This document shows positions 24,296-33,847 of a stretch of DNA of 64,000 nt, one piece after another. Under the pieces are notes generated by a model. The model saw only the letters and a list, made by a program, of their open reading frames with translations, was not told where the DNA came from and searched no databases. The stretch comes from CAZCDS01 sp964497585 (GTDB lineage Bacteria; Desulfobacterota; Desulfomonilia; Desulfomonilales; Desulfomonilaceae), in the NCBI GenBank assembly GCA_964497585.1, contig CAZCDS010000017.1, positions 1 to 64,000 of the forward strand. Reading direction: 5' to 3'. How positions within the stretch are numbered: position 1 is the first letter of the stretch; every line of letters starts with the position of its first letter. Made by a program: the position numbers and the translations under genes.

Positions 24296-25480
24296 ATGGG
24301 CATCTTCAATCGAACCCTGTCGGTAATCCTCGCTGTGACGGTCGCATGGCTCATGATGAGTTGCGGGAGAAGGCACGAGGTCAAGGCGCCCCCACCTCCG
24401 GAGGTCATTGTGAGTCATCCTCTCAACAAAGAGGTCACCGACTACCTGGAATTCACTGGAATGACGGACGCGATCCAATTCGTGCAGATCCGTGCACGCG
24501 TCGAAGGGTGGCTGGAAAGTATTCACTTCGAGCCGGACGCCCGGGTTAAGAAGGGAGACCTGCTCTTCGTGATCGATCCCCGGCCGTTTCAAGCCCAGGT
24601 CAATCTCTACAAGGCGATGCTCACGGGGAAAGAGGCTGAACTCAAGCTCAAAAAGACGAACCTGAGAAGGGCTACGCAGCTGCTCGCGAGTGCTTCCATT
24701 AGTCAACTGACCTATGACCAGAACAAAGCGGAGGAGGGCGTGGCCGCGGCGCAGGTCGGAATAGCAGACGCGCAACTGGACAAAGCCAAACTGAATCTTG
24801 CGTACACGAAGGTCACCGCGCCCATCCCCGGTCGGGTCAGCCGCAACCTGGTCGATGTCGGGAACCTCGTGGGAGCGACGGAGAAGACGCTGCTCACAGA
24901 GATCGTCAACGACGAGTCGATCTACGTCTATTTCGATGCCAATGAGCGGGATTTCCTCACGATGAAGCGGATGAGCTCGGACGTGGAAGAGGAGGTGACA
25001 GCCAAGGGCAGGCGTGTGCCCGCGTTTTTGCAGCTTGCCGACGAGACGGGGTACCCCCACAAAGGAGTTGTCGATTTCGTACAACCTCGAGTGGACCCCG
25101 ACACCGGCACGATACAGGTCCGGGCGGTCTTTCCCAACGAGAAACGACTCCTCGTCGCGGGCCTTTTTGCCCGTGTCCGAGTGCCCATTCGCAAGAGAAA
25201 GGCGCTGCTGGTTCCCGATCTCGCGGTCGGTGTATCTCAGGCCGGAAAATATGTGCTCGTGGTGAATGAGAAGAACGTAGTCGCGAAACGGATGGTCAAG
25301 ACCGGTGCGCTCCACGAGACCCTGCGCGTGATTGAAAAGGGTCTGACACCAAGAGACCTGGTCGTGGTCAACGGCATTCAGCGAGCGCGACCCGGAAACA
25401 AGGTTACGCCGAAGCAGTCCACCATCAAGGTTCCACCCGACAAATCGCAAAAGAAAGCACAATCTTCCGCCGGTAAGTAG
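24296..25480 (+). CDS. RND efflux periplasmic adaptor (membrane fusion protein), probable lipoprotein
   Basis: A 394-residue AcrA/MexA-type adaptor. The signal peptide ends at a lipobox-like LMMSC, so Cys23 is probably lipidated. The barrel-sandwich half-motifs (RARVEGWLESIHFEPDARVKKGDLLFVIDP, then LAYTKVTAPIPGRVSRNLVDVGNLVG) flank a coiled-coil hairpin (about 100-165), followed by the beta-barrel and membrane-proximal domains. It bridges the inner-membrane pump and an outer-membrane channel. The pump gene starts 12 bases after its stop. No TolC-type channel is encoded nearby. Confidence 0.95.
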   Translation: MGIFNRTLSVILAVTVAWLMMSCGRRHEVKAPPPPEVIVSHPLNKEVTDYLEFTGMTDAIQFVQIRARVEGWLESIHFEPDARVKKGDLLFVIDPRPFQAQVNLYKAMLTGKEAELKLKKTNLRRATQLLASASISQLTYDQNKAEEGVAAAQVGIADAQLDKAKLNLAYTKVTAPIPGRVSRNLVDVGNLVGATEKTLLTEIVNDESIYVYFDANERDFLTMKRMSSDVEEEVTAKGRRVPAFLQLADETGYPHKGVVDFVQPRVDPDTGTIQVRAVFPNEKRLLVAGLFARVRVPIRKRKALLVPDLAVGVSQAGKYVLVVNEKNVVAKRMVKTGALHETLRVIEKGLTPRDLVVVNGIQRARPGNKVTPKQSTIKVPPDKSQKKAQSSAGK

Positions 25481-25492
25481 TCGAGGCGTTCC

Positions 25493-28400
25493 ATGCTTAG
25501 TCGCTTTTTTATTGAACGGCCGATTTTTGCATCCGTGCTCTCGATACTCATCGTGTTTGCGGGAGGCGTTTCCATTTCACTTCTCCCTATCGCCCAATAT
25601 CCGGAGATCGTCCCGCCTGTGGTTCAGGTGACGGCTTCCTATCCCGGAGCAGACCCACGGGTGATCGCGGACACGGTGGCCGCTCCCATCGAACAGCAGG
25701 TAAACGGCGTGGACAACATGCTCTACATGTCCAGTCAGAGCGCCGCGGACGGATCATATACGCTCAGCGTGACCTTTGAGCTGGGAACGAATATCGACAT
25801 GGATACGGTTCTCACCCAAAACCGTGTGGCTGACGCGCTTTCCCAGTTGCCGCCGGATGTCCAGCGTCTGGGTGTGACCACCAAGAAGGTCTCCAGTTCT
25901 CTCGTCATGGTTCTCAGTCTCTACTCGCCGGACAACCGGTACGACGACCTGTTCCTGACCAACTACATCACCATCAACATAAAGGACGTGCTCAGTCGTA
26001 TTCCCGGAGTAGGCGACATCAGGACCTACCCGACCAAAGATTACTCCATGCGGTTGTGGCTCGACGCGGACAAGCTGCAAGCGCGCAAATTGACTGTCAA
26101 CGACGTGGTGGACGCGCTCCGCAACCAGAATGTGCAGGTCGCGGCCGGACAACTCGGCCAGCCTCCGGTTCCAAACGACCAGGTCTTCCAGCTCAACGTG
26201 AACACGCTGGGCCGACTCGCGGATGTTAAACAGTTCGAGAACATCATTCTCAAGACCGGCAAAGGCACACGGGTCATCCGGGTCAAGGACGTGGCCAAGG
26301 TGGATCTGGGCGGTCAGGCCTACGACTTTCAGTCGCTGCTGAAAGGCAAACCCGCGGCTACAATGCTCGTCTTCCAGTCACCGGGCTCCAACGCGATGCA
26401 GGTGACCGATCAATTGAACCAGGCCATGGAACGACTGAAAAAGAACTTCCCCGAAGGCCTCGATTACACGGTGGTATACCAGATTGCCGACTTCGTCCGG
26501 GCATCCATCAAAGAAGTCGTAATGACGCTGTTCATCGCGTTTGTGCTCGTGTTGATCGTCGTGTTCATATTCCTGCAGAGCTGGCGGGCGACCATCATTC
26601 CAATCGTGACGATTCCCGTTTCACTGATCGGGACCTTCTTTGTCATGGGGCTCATGGGCTTTTCCATTAACATGGTGACCCTGTTCGGGCTGGTGTTGGC
26701 GATCGGGCTGGTGGTGGATGACGCGATCGTGGTGGTGGAGAACGTTGAGCGAAACATGGCCGAGTTCGGATTGGCGCCCAAAGAGGCGGCCATCCGGGCC
26801 ATGGAGGAAGTCACCGGAGCAATCGTCGGGATCACCTGTGTGCTCATGGCGGTCTTTGTACCCCCGGCCTTTCTGGGTGGGATAACCGGACAGCTCTTCC
26901 GTCAGTTTTCGCTTACCATTGCGTTCACAACTCTTTTCAGTGCTCTCAACGCCCTGACATTGAGCCCCGCGCTCTGCGCGCTCCTCTTGAAGCCGACCCA
27001 TGGCAAAAAGAATCTGCTCTTTCGAAAATTCAACAGCGCGTTCACCTGGACTACGAACACCTGTTCCTCAATCGTTTCCCTGGCCGTGCGCCGCGTCGCG
27101 CTCGTGATGCTTCTGTTCGTGGGACTCACAGTGATTGCCCTGCTGGGATTTCAGCGGCTTCCCACTGGGTTCATCCCTCTTGAGGATGACGGATTGATCA
27201 TGGTCAACGTTCAGATGCCAAACGGGGCCAGTCTGATAAGGACCCGAAGAGTAGTAGAGCGTGCCGGTGAACTCATCGGAAAAACCAAAGGCGTGAAAAT
27301 CTGGGGCGCTCTTGTGGGCTACTCCATCATCGACGCGGCCCGCTCGAATCTTGCCACGATCTTCGTTCCCCTCCAACCATGGGACGAGCGACTCAAACAG
27401 GGCCTCTCCAGAGAAGTGATCATGCAGGAGCTGGCAATGAAATTCCGCTCGATCCTAGAGGGAACTGTCTTTCCCTTTACGCTTCCGCCGATCCCTGGGC
27501 TCGGTACGGGCGGCGGCTTCGAAATGCAGCTCCTCGATCAGGGCGATCTGGGTTTCGAGGCTCTGGAGCAGGCCGGACAGGACATAGCCGGCGCGGCCCG
27601 CAGGCAACCCGATCTCTATTCGGTCCACTCGACCTTCAGGGCTGACTATCCGAACGTATTCGTGGACATAGATCGAACGCAGGCACTGACCGAGAAAATC
27701 CCCCTTCAACGCGTGTTCGATGCCATGCAGACCTATCTGGGGTCCAGCTACGTCAATGACTTTAACAAATTCGGCCGCACATGGCAGGTCCGGGTACAGG
27801 CGGAGAGCATGTTCCGGCGGGAACCCAAAGACATCGCACGGCTGTTCGTGAAGAATCTCGAAGGAAAGATGATACCGTTGGGAACACTCATCAACGTCAG
27901 AGAAGAGGTGGGCCCAATGCGGGTGGACCGATACAATTTGTTTCCCACCGCCAAGATCATCGGTCAGAACGCACCGGGATACAGCTCAGGCCAGGCGCTC
28001 GCGACCATGGAAACCCTTGCGGGAAAACTCCTCCCGCCAGGCATGGGATTCGCCTGGACTAACATGGCCTACCAGGAGAAAAAGGCCGCAGGTCAGGGAT
28101 CCAAGATATTCGGCCTGGCTATCATGGTGGTTAGCCTGATCCTGGCGGCGCTCTATGAAAGCTGGGCCGATCCGATCGCGGTGGTGCTCGTGGTACCCCT
28201 CGCGGTATTGGGAGCGACCGCGGGGCTGATGATTCGAGGGATGGACAACAACATCTATACCCAGGTGGGTCTTGTGCTCCTCGTGGCGCTTGCCTCGAAG
28301 AATGCCATTCTCATCGTGGAGTTCGCCAGGGACGCCCGGGCAAAGGGAAAGGGCTTACTTGCAGCCGCGGTTGACGGCGCGAAGTTGCGCTTTCGCCCCA

Positions 28401-28585
28401 TTCTTATGACGTCCTTTGCATTCATTCTCGGCGTGTACCCTCTTGTGATAGCAACGGGAGCAGGGGCCGTAAGCAGGCAATCCGTCGGCACCGCAGTCTT
28501 TTCCGGCATGTTGGGCGTCACCCTCCTCGGGGTGTTTTTTACACCGGTCCTGTACGTGATGATGCAAAGGAAGAAAAAGGGCTGA
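25493..28585 (+). CDS. RND multidrug efflux pump, HAE1 (AcrB/MexB) family
   Basis: A full-length 1030-residue inner-membrane pump with the RND layout: TM1 at the N-terminus, a large periplasmic loop, TM2-6, a second loop and TM7-12. The proton-relay aspartates are present in GLVLAIGLVVDDAIVVVENVERN (about residue 406). HAE1-type signatures include IAQYPEIVPPVVQVTASYPGA, the GGITGQLFRQFSLTIAF stretch and GFIPLEDDG. Substrates are probably amphiphilic drugs or solvents, but cannot be predicted. It is in an operon with the adaptor at 24296. Confidence 0.96.
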   Translation: MLSRFFIERPIFASVLSILIVFAGGVSISLLPIAQYPEIVPPVVQVTASYPGADPRVIADTVAAPIEQQVNGVDNMLYMSSQSAADGSYTLSVTFELGTNIDMDTVLTQNRVADALSQLPPDVQRLGVTTKKVSSSLVMVLSLYSPDNRYDDLFLTNYITINIKDVLSRIPGVGDIRTYPTKDYSMRLWLDADKLQARKLTVNDVVDALRNQNVQVAAGQLGQPPVPNDQVFQLNVNTLGRLADVKQFENIILKTGKGTRVIRVKDVAKVDLGGQAYDFQSLLKGKPAATMLVFQSPGSNAMQVTDQLNQAMERLKKNFPEGLDYTVVYQIADFVRASIKEVVMTLFIAFVLVLIVVFIFLQSWRATIIPIVTIPVSLIGTFFVMGLMGFSINMVTLFGLVLAIGLVVDDAIVVVENVERNMAEFGLAPKEAAIRAMEEVTGAIVGITCVLMAVFVPPAFLGGITGQLFRQFSLTIAFTTLFSALNALTLSPALCALLLKPTHGKKNLLFRKFNSAFTWTTNTCSSIVSLAVRRVALVMLLFVGLTVIALLGFQRLPTGFIPLEDDGLIMVNVQMPNGASLIRTRRVVERAGELIGKTKGVKIWGALVGYSIIDAARSNLATIFVPLQPWDERLKQGLSREVIMQELAMKFRSILEGTVFPFTLPPIPGLGTGGGFEMQLLDQGDLGFEALEQAGQDIAGAARRQPDLYSVHSTFRADYPNVFVDIDRTQALTEKIPLQRVFDAMQTYLGSSYVNDFNKFGRTWQVRVQAESMFRREPKDIARLFVKNLEGKMIPLGTLINVREEVGPMRVDRYNLFPTAKIIGQNAPGYSSGQALATMETLAGKLLPPGMGFAWTNMAYQEKKAAGQGSKIFGLAIMVVSLILAALYESWADPIAVVLVVPLAVLGATAGLMIRGMDNNIYTQVGLVLLVALASKNAILIVEFARDARAKGKGLLAAAVDGAKLRFRPILMTSFAFILGVYPLVIATGAGAVSRQSVGTAVFSGMLGVTLLGVFFTPVLYVMMQRKKKG

Positions 28586-28762
28586 CACCAGATCATGCAC
28601 AGCGCTCACTGCAGAGTGCTTCATTGAGGCAAAGCCCCTCCCGGTGGACTCTTACGCAATTGACCAGAGTTCGCTTTGGATTGGCTCGCACCGTCCGACG
28701 AGCGCGCATCGAAGACCGACACCCATCCGGAAATTGTTCCCACGACTACAAATTCGATTGTA

Positions 28763-29329
28763 TCAGTAGTCGATTCCTTTCTGGGGTTCGATCTCCTCTC
28801 TGTACGCGTGTTTGATTTCCCGTACCTCCGAAACGGTGTGTGCGCGTTCGATCACCTCGGGCTTCGCGTCGCGTCCGGTCAAGATGAGATGAAGCAAAGG
28901 CGGCTTGTTGTCAATCAGGTCCATGACCTGAGGTAGGTCGAGCAGGCCAAGGTGGAGCGCGTTGTTGATTTCGTCGCATATGACGACATCAAAATCTCCG
29001 GACAGCATTTTCTCTTTGGCAAGCGCGATTGCCTCCTGTGCATTGTCCCGGTGTTCGCTGTGCGGGTAAGGATTTCCCTGTATGCCGCAGAAGCCTTTTC
29101 CCGTCAGGTGGTGCTCCACCTGAGGGGCGAGTCGTTTGAGCGCTTCGATTTCCCCGGCGAACATGTCGCCCTTCATGAACTGGATGAGGCATACCCTTAG
29201 CCCGTGGCCTACCGATCTGAGCACCATACCGAGTGCCGAGGTCGTCTTCCCCTTTCCGTATCCGGTTATCACGACGATGAGACCGACCTTCCGTTGCGGC
29301 TCCAGCATCTGCAATTCCAACTCGCTCAT
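28763..29329 (-). CDS. cobO: Cob(I)yrinic acid a,c-diamide adenosyltransferase (CobO/BtuR type)
   Basis: A 188-residue P-loop enzyme that adenosylates corrinoids using ATP. It has the modified Walker A GYGKGKTTSALGM near residues 25-37, FMKGD, and the DEINNALHLGLL segment with LTGRDAKPEVIERAHTVSEVREIKHAY, all diagnostic of CobO/CobA/BtuR. The ATG at 29329 follows GGAGGACCG; an ATG 15 codons upstream was rejected. No other cobalamin gene or cobalamin riboswitch is nearby. Adenosylcobalamin or other corrinoids would be needed for mutases or corrinoid methyl transfer. It is convergent with the RND operon. Confidence 0.93.
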   Translation of the reverse strand: MSELELQMLEPQRKVGLIVVITGYGKGKTTSALGMVLRSVGHGLRVCLIQFMKGDMFAGEIEALKRLAPQVEHHLTGKGFCGIQGNPYPHSEHRDNAQEAIALAKEKMLSGDFDVVICDEINNALHLGLLDLPQVMDLIDNKPPLLHLILTGRDAKPEVIERAHTVSEVREIKHAYREEIEPQKGIDY

Positions 29330-29558
29330 CGGTCCTCCGAAATATTCTGTCTGCTCTCCAGCAACGACCTGCACTGAAATCCGCGGGAAGAGTCAAGCGC
29401 CCTGCAATGTTCGACTGCCCCTCGGCGATAGGCGATCAGCCCCGGCCCAGTTTTGTCCTCTCGCGCAGAATCGACCGTTGTCGTCCCTATAAGGGATTAT
29501 AAGTCAGCAATGAGCCGAAGGGCGGGCCAAGCGATCTTTTTGCACATCAGGACCCGCC

Positions 29559-30299
29559 TCATTTATCTGTGAAGGCCGAGTCTTTCCGGGTTGGCTTCCT
29601 CCCGGTGAGCGTCGCCACACAGTAGTATTGCCAGACGAATTCTACGTCTTCGTACCCTGCTTCGATCCACCAGCTCTTCTTCTCGTCCATGGTTGCGAGG
29701 AAGTGGTGCTCGTTCTCCGCGCTCAGTCTCTTCATTTTCTCGAGCTGATCTCGGGTGACTGCACCGGTAGATTGCGCTCTCTCTTCCCACTGGGCCATTT
29801 CCCCAAAGAAAAGGCTCAGGTTGAGATCGCCCGCGTACCCTTCGACCGTCACCAGTCGCGCGCCGGGCCTGAGCACATTCAATAGCCGCGACAAAAAGCG
29901 CCGATAGGCTTCGAAGGGAAGGTGCTCCAGGACCAGTGCCGAGATTGCCCCATCGAACGTCTCTTCTCTCCAGGGCTCCGCCCACCCGTCCAGTTGGAGG
30001 TCAGCGCGGTGGAAATCATTCGTCAGTCCGGAAAGCTTCTCCCTGGCCGCTGAGAGCATGGCCTCGGACCCGTCCAAGCAGGTGAATACCGCGCCGGGAA
30101 GATGTTCTGCCAGCTCTGCAGTGGTATTTCCGGTGCCGCATCCCACGTCGAGTATCCGCGGCGCGCTCGCCTCCGAGAGAGAGGATGCCAAAACGGCGGC
30201 TGCAACTCGCAGCATCTCTTCGTACTGAGGTATGCAGGTCCGCTGGTACCCGTCGTAGAGTTCAGCCTGAAAATCAAAGAACTCAATGGTCGTGTTCAC
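29559..30299 (-). CDS. Class I SAM-dependent methyltransferase
   Basis: A 246-residue enzyme with the Rossmann-type methyltransferase motifs: motif I ILDVGCGTGNTTAELAE near residues 48-64, acidic motif II (FTCLDGSEAML) near 72-82, and post-I motifs (FDGAISALVLEHLPFEAYRRFLSRL). The rest of the domain is complete. The N-terminus contains FDFQAELYDGYQRTCIPQYEEML. The substrate is unknown; it could be a small molecule. It is followed by cobO on the same strand after a 229-base gap. Confidence 0.85.
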   Translation of the reverse strand: MNTTIEFFDFQAELYDGYQRTCIPQYEEMLRVAAAVLASSLSEASAPRILDVGCGTGNTTAELAEHLPGAVFTCLDGSEAMLSAAREKLSGLTNDFHRADLQLDGWAEPWREETFDGAISALVLEHLPFEAYRRFLSRLLNVLRPGARLVTVEGYAGDLNLSLFFGEMAQWEERAQSTGAVTRDQLEKMKRLSAENEHHFLATMDEKKSWWIEAGYEDVEFVWQYYCVATLTGRKPTRKDSAFTDK

Positions 30300-30754
30300 C
30301 GTACTGCCCCTTTTTCCGATACGTTGTCTTCAGCCCGCCTGACATACACCTCTCCGGAGCACCATCAGCGGCATGACAAGCCCATAGTCCCATGCAGAAG
30401 CCTGAGCGACTCAACGCGCGTCTCGGAGCACAACGGTGAGTGGCCTTTGATGTGAGCTGCGAACCGGAGTCACAATAATCCTTGCAGAGGGACTTGCCAA
30501 CCCCTGCGCGCGGGTATTATGTGTCTCATATATATGTCGACGCGATTCCCGAGAAGGGGAGTCATGTATCCATACCAAGCGATGTCGAACGGAGAACGAG
30601 AAAATATTTTTGGAACGGTTAACCACGTGATACCAAGCTGTTATGGATATCGGTGGAGCGGAAGGGGGACCGCGGAAGAGGTCCGTACAAGAACCAAATC
30701 TCGTCAAGCGGGTCAAATCCAAGTAAGTTACTTGATAGAAGAGGAGAAATCCAC
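30300..30754. other. Divergent intergenic region before the DegP gene
   Basis: These 455 bases lie between the methyltransferase start and the DegP start. No conserved frame is seen. It should carry divergent promoters, but no convincing consensus or envelope-stress site was identified. Confidence 0.35.
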
Positions 30755-32233
30755 ATGAAAAAAGGCGGTTGCAAGGCATTCACAATTCTGATGGCCGTGA
30801 TTCTGGCCTCTTTCCTGATGATGAGCGCATCCCCAGTCCCGGCTCTGGCCGCTGCGGGCGGCCAGCCATTGGTGAAGGAGTTGGGAGCAACTTTCGTAGA
30901 GATTTCCAAAAAAGTGAAACCCGCGGTCGTGAACATCAGCTCAGTGAGGAAACCGAAATTCACCGGACAAAAGGGTAAAGATCTTAACGACTTCCTGAAA
31001 AACCATCCACTTCGCGAATTCTTCGGTGATGACCTGTTCAAACGATTCATGCCCCATTCTCCCCATGGAGGAGGCATGCTTCGGCGAGGGCTCGGGTCAG
31101 GCGTCATCGTATCGCCGGACGGGGTCATCCTCACCAACGCGCATGTGGTCAAGGGCGCGGACGAGATCAAGGTGACTCTTGCGGATAAAAGGTCATTCGA
31201 CGCGAAATTGATCGGTGCGGACCCGGAGAGTGACATAGCCGTGATCAAGATCAAAGCAAAGAATCTTCCTACGGCAAAGTTGGGCAATTCCGACAAGCTA
31301 AAGGTAGGGGAGATCGTGCTGGCTGTGGGCAATCCTTTTGGGCTCAATCAGACTGTTACCTCGGGCATCGTCAGCGCGAAGGGCCGCACAAACATGGGAA
31401 TCATCGACTATGAGGATTTCATTCAAACCGACGCGGCCATCAACCCTGGCAACTCAGGCGGACCGCTGGTGAACATGAACGGCGACGTGGTGGGCATCAA
31501 CACCGCTATAGCGACCCGTTCCGGCGGATACCAGGGCATCGGCTTCGCGATCCCCTCGAATTCTGCGAAACTCATCATGACCGAGCTTCGCAAAGAAGGC
31601 AGGGTCAGACGCGGTCTGCTCGGTGTCAAGATTCAGAATGTCACGCAGTCGCTGGCGAAGTCTTTCCATAGAAAAAGCGTAAATGGCGCGCTCGTATCGG
31701 AAGTCATCTCCGGCAGCCCGGCTGCGAAGGCGGGGGTCAAGTCCGGTGACATCATCCTCAAATTCGATGGCAAGGACGTGGCAGGCCCCTCGCAACTAAA
31801 GAATATGGTCGGCAACGTCAAACCTGGTTCCAAAGCCACCCTCACTCTTTTCAGGAATGGCAAGGAAATGGAGCTCACCACGAATATCGGTGAGCGCAAG
31901 GCTAAAGAGCTGATGGCTTCTCGGACCGGCGGCGGCCATGCCGAAACCTCCAATGCACTGGGTATCAGCATCGAGCCGGTTCCCAAGGCCGTAGCAGAAA
32001 AGTTGAACCTCAAGGAAGGTCAGGGTGTTCGTGTGAAAGCCACGGATCCGACGGGCCTCGGAGCGAGGATGGGACTGAAGAGTGGGGACATCGTGCTCGA
32101 TGTCGACGGCAAGGCCATCGGAGATGTCTCAGCCTTCGACAAGGCGGTAGCGGCAGCGAAGAAGAACGGAGTTATCCGGCTGAAGGTCCAACGCGAAAAG
32201 AACAGAATCTATCTCGGATTCGACATGGGCTAA
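30755..32233 (+). CDS. Do-family (DegP/HtrA) periplasmic serine protease
   Basis: A 492-residue protease-chaperone with a signal peptide (about 1-33, ending PALAAA). The trypsin-like catalytic triad is visible: His in LTNAHVVKGADEI, Asp in DPESDIAVIKI and Ser in NPGNSGGPLVN. Two PDZ domains follow (about 290-375 and 400-488), the second starting around ALGISIEPVPKAVAEKL. It degrades or refolds damaged envelope proteins. The ATG follows GAAGAGGAG; the longer upstream frame was rejected because the signal peptide starts here. A short GC hairpin (CCCGC/GCGGG, 32239-32254) just after the stop lacks a T-tract. Confidence 0.95.
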   Translation: MKKGGCKAFTILMAVILASFLMMSASPVPALAAAGGQPLVKELGATFVEISKKVKPAVVNISSVRKPKFTGQKGKDLNDFLKNHPLREFFGDDLFKRFMPHSPHGGGMLRRGLGSGVIVSPDGVILTNAHVVKGADEIKVTLADKRSFDAKLIGADPESDIAVIKIKAKNLPTAKLGNSDKLKVGEIVLAVGNPFGLNQTVTSGIVSAKGRTNMGIIDYEDFIQTDAAINPGNSGGPLVNMNGDVVGINTAIATRSGGYQGIGFAIPSNSAKLIMTELRKEGRVRRGLLGVKIQNVTQSLAKSFHRKSVNGALVSEVISGSPAAKAGVKSGDIILKFDGKDVAGPSQLKNMVGNVKPGSKATLTLFRNGKEMELTTNIGERKAKELMASRTGGGHAETSNALGISIEPVPKAVAEKLNLKEGQGVRVKATDPTGLGARMGLKSGDIVLDVDGKAIGDVSAFDKAVAAAKKNGVIRLKVQREKNRIYLGFDMG

Positions 32234-32348
32234 TCTGTCCCGCGAAAAAGCGGGCGCCTAGTCCGGATTAACTCACAAGGACGCAATCGGGGTGACCCTC
32301 TCTGCAGGAAGGGTCTCCCCGAACTCCAACCTTCCAGACGAAACTACC

Positions 32349-32693
32349 TCAGGGGAATTCCACTTCCACCGTGTACCCGATATCCGCCAGGTCCTTCCAC
32401 AGGGCGTGCACGGCTGCTCTGAAGAGCGACTTGTGGTCTCTGGCAGCTCCGATGCGCGGCATTTCTCCGGCAAAGACACACACCCGAGAATCGAAGACTC
32501 CCTCATTGAAGTACGCGTCCAGCGCTTCTTCCCAGGTTCCCTGCAAGGCCTTGTTTTGCGAATGTGAAAGCTCGAAATCGATTTCGTCGTCCTGGAACTC
32601 TTTGGCCACCCGGACTTCAACATGCAGTCCGGATCTGTAGGTGACTTCAGCCACCGGGGCTCCCTTGAGAGATATGTGGACCGCGATAACCAC
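32349..32693 (-). CDS. Small hypothetical protein
   Basis: A 114-residue acidic protein beginning with the strand-rich VIAVHISLKGAPVAEVTYRSGLHVEVRVA and ending HALWKDLADIGYTVEVEFP. No family was recognised. A GTG at 32693 is preferred because AGGAA lies six bases upstream and a candidate -10 box (32721-32726) lies inside the longer frame that starts at 32750. It is convergent with the DegP gene and appears to be a single-gene unit. Confidence 0.6.
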   Translation of the reverse strand: MVIAVHISLKGAPVAEVTYRSGLHVEVRVAKEFQDDEIDFELSHSQNKALQGTWEEALDAYFNEGVFDSRVCVFAGEMPRIGAARDHKSLFRAAVHALWKDLADIGYTVEVEFP

Positions 32694-32720
32694 TGGACGT
32701 TCCTGCCGTAAGAGCTTAGA

Positions 32721-32750
32721 ATAATAGTATAAGAGGCGGCTCTGATACAA
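32721..32750 (-). promoter_or_regulatory. Candidate sigma-70 promoter for the 32349-32693 gene
   Basis: On the minus strand TTGTAT (32750-32745) and TATTAT (32726-32721) are separated by 18 bases. The start would fall near 32714, about 20 bases before the GTG. Confidence 0.4.
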
Positions 32751-32910
32751 ACCGAATCAGATTAGCAACTTCGCTCTCGTCTGTCCAGACCTTTGGCACA
32801 GGCATGTCCAAGACGATTGGTTGTCAGAGAATGAGTGCGGGGCGACCCCCTTCTTCAGAAAGACCCTCTCCTGATAACGCTCCCGGAAGCTCTCTCAATG
32901 CCGGCTGTGG

Positions 32911-33642
32911 CTAGTCGCCCAGGGCTGCCCGTTCCTTTTCCGCTGTGGTCTTTTTTTGTCCCCAGGGACACGCCTGGACGCAGACGCCACAGATGGGTTG
33001 CTCGATGAAAGGGAGCTGCGGGTTGTGTTTGACGACCCGATCGACGCATCTCTCGAAAAAGAGGGCTTCTTCTCTACTCGAGTAGTGACTGTCGGTGTTA
33101 ACGTTCCGAATGGCCTGCGCAGGGCACGCGTCGGAGCACTGCGAGCACTTGCCGCATCGGTTCTTCACCGGTTTGTCCGGGGTGTACCGCAAATCGGTAA
33201 GAACCGTCACCAGCCTAACTCGTGGGCCGAACTTAGGGGTCACCACCAACAAGCTCTTGCCCTGCCAACCGAGACCGGCTGCGACCGCGACCGCCTTGTG
33301 GGAGACGTATGAAGTCCATAGTTCCCTGTTGAGCAGTTGCGATGCGGGAATCGGCAGAGCCCTACCCCCTGCGCTCTGGATAAATTGGGCGACCCGGAGG
33401 GCAAGATCGTCCAGGAACGCGTTCACCCGCAGGTAGTGCTGCGCGTAGACGGGCGTCGGCACATCTTCGATGGTATCGATCACTCCGTCGGCCAGCCGCA
33501 CCGCGATGCTCACCGCTCGATGATATCCTTGAAACAGATCCTCGGGTTCGGTCAGGATGCCTTCAAGAGACGCCAGGTCAGCCACACCGACGAGATCCGC
33601 TCCGCACTGGCCGGCAAATTTCTTCAATTTTTCGCTTTGCAT
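32911..33642 (-). CDS. QueG-like / reductive dehalogenase-like double [4Fe-4S] protein
   Basis: A 243-residue protein with two C-terminal four-cysteine clusters: CGKCSQCSDACPAQAI near 164-179 and CGVCVQACPWGQ near 220-231. The N-terminal half (GADLVGVADLASLEG, the AVSIAVRL strand, then the AAGLGWQGKSLLVVTPKFGPRVRLVTVLTDL stretch) is the pattern shared by epoxyqueuosine reductase QueG and reductive dehalogenases. It is shorter than true QueG (about 310-380 residues) and no cobalamin-binding extension is evident, so a general iron-sulfur oxidoreductase role is more likely. The ATG at 33642 was chosen by similarity; a longer frame exists. It follows the PyrD-PyrK fusion on the same strand after 205 bases. 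Confidence 0.82.
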   Translation of the reverse strand: MQSEKLKKFAGQCGADLVGVADLASLEGILTEPEDLFQGYHRAVSIAVRLADGVIDTIEDVPTPVYAQHYLRVNAFLDDLALRVAQFIQSAGGRALPIPASQLLNRELWTSYVSHKAVAVAAGLGWQGKSLLVVTPKFGPRVRLVTVLTDLRYTPDKPVKNRCGKCSQCSDACPAQAIRNVNTDSHYSSREEALFFERCVDRVVKHNPQLPFIEQPICGVCVQACPWGQKKTTAEKERAALGD

Positions 33643-33847
33643 AACGACCTCGACATCCGCAGCAATTTGTCCACCTGCGCTGAGCCTGTTGTCATATCGA
33701 CGCGCATTCGAGCGTGCCGGATTTTCCCGCACCCCAAGTGAAGATCACAAGTCTCTTATCCGATCACCCGATAGCATCAAGGCTTCGCAGGACGAAAAGT
33801 TGGTATCGTGCAGTCTCACCGTCAGATCAAACCTGCTGCGAATCTTG

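Noticed and set aside
24293..25462. 389-codon minus-strand frame over the RND adaptor
   Set aside because: It mirrors a clearly conserved gene on the plus strand and lacks its own recognisable sequence.
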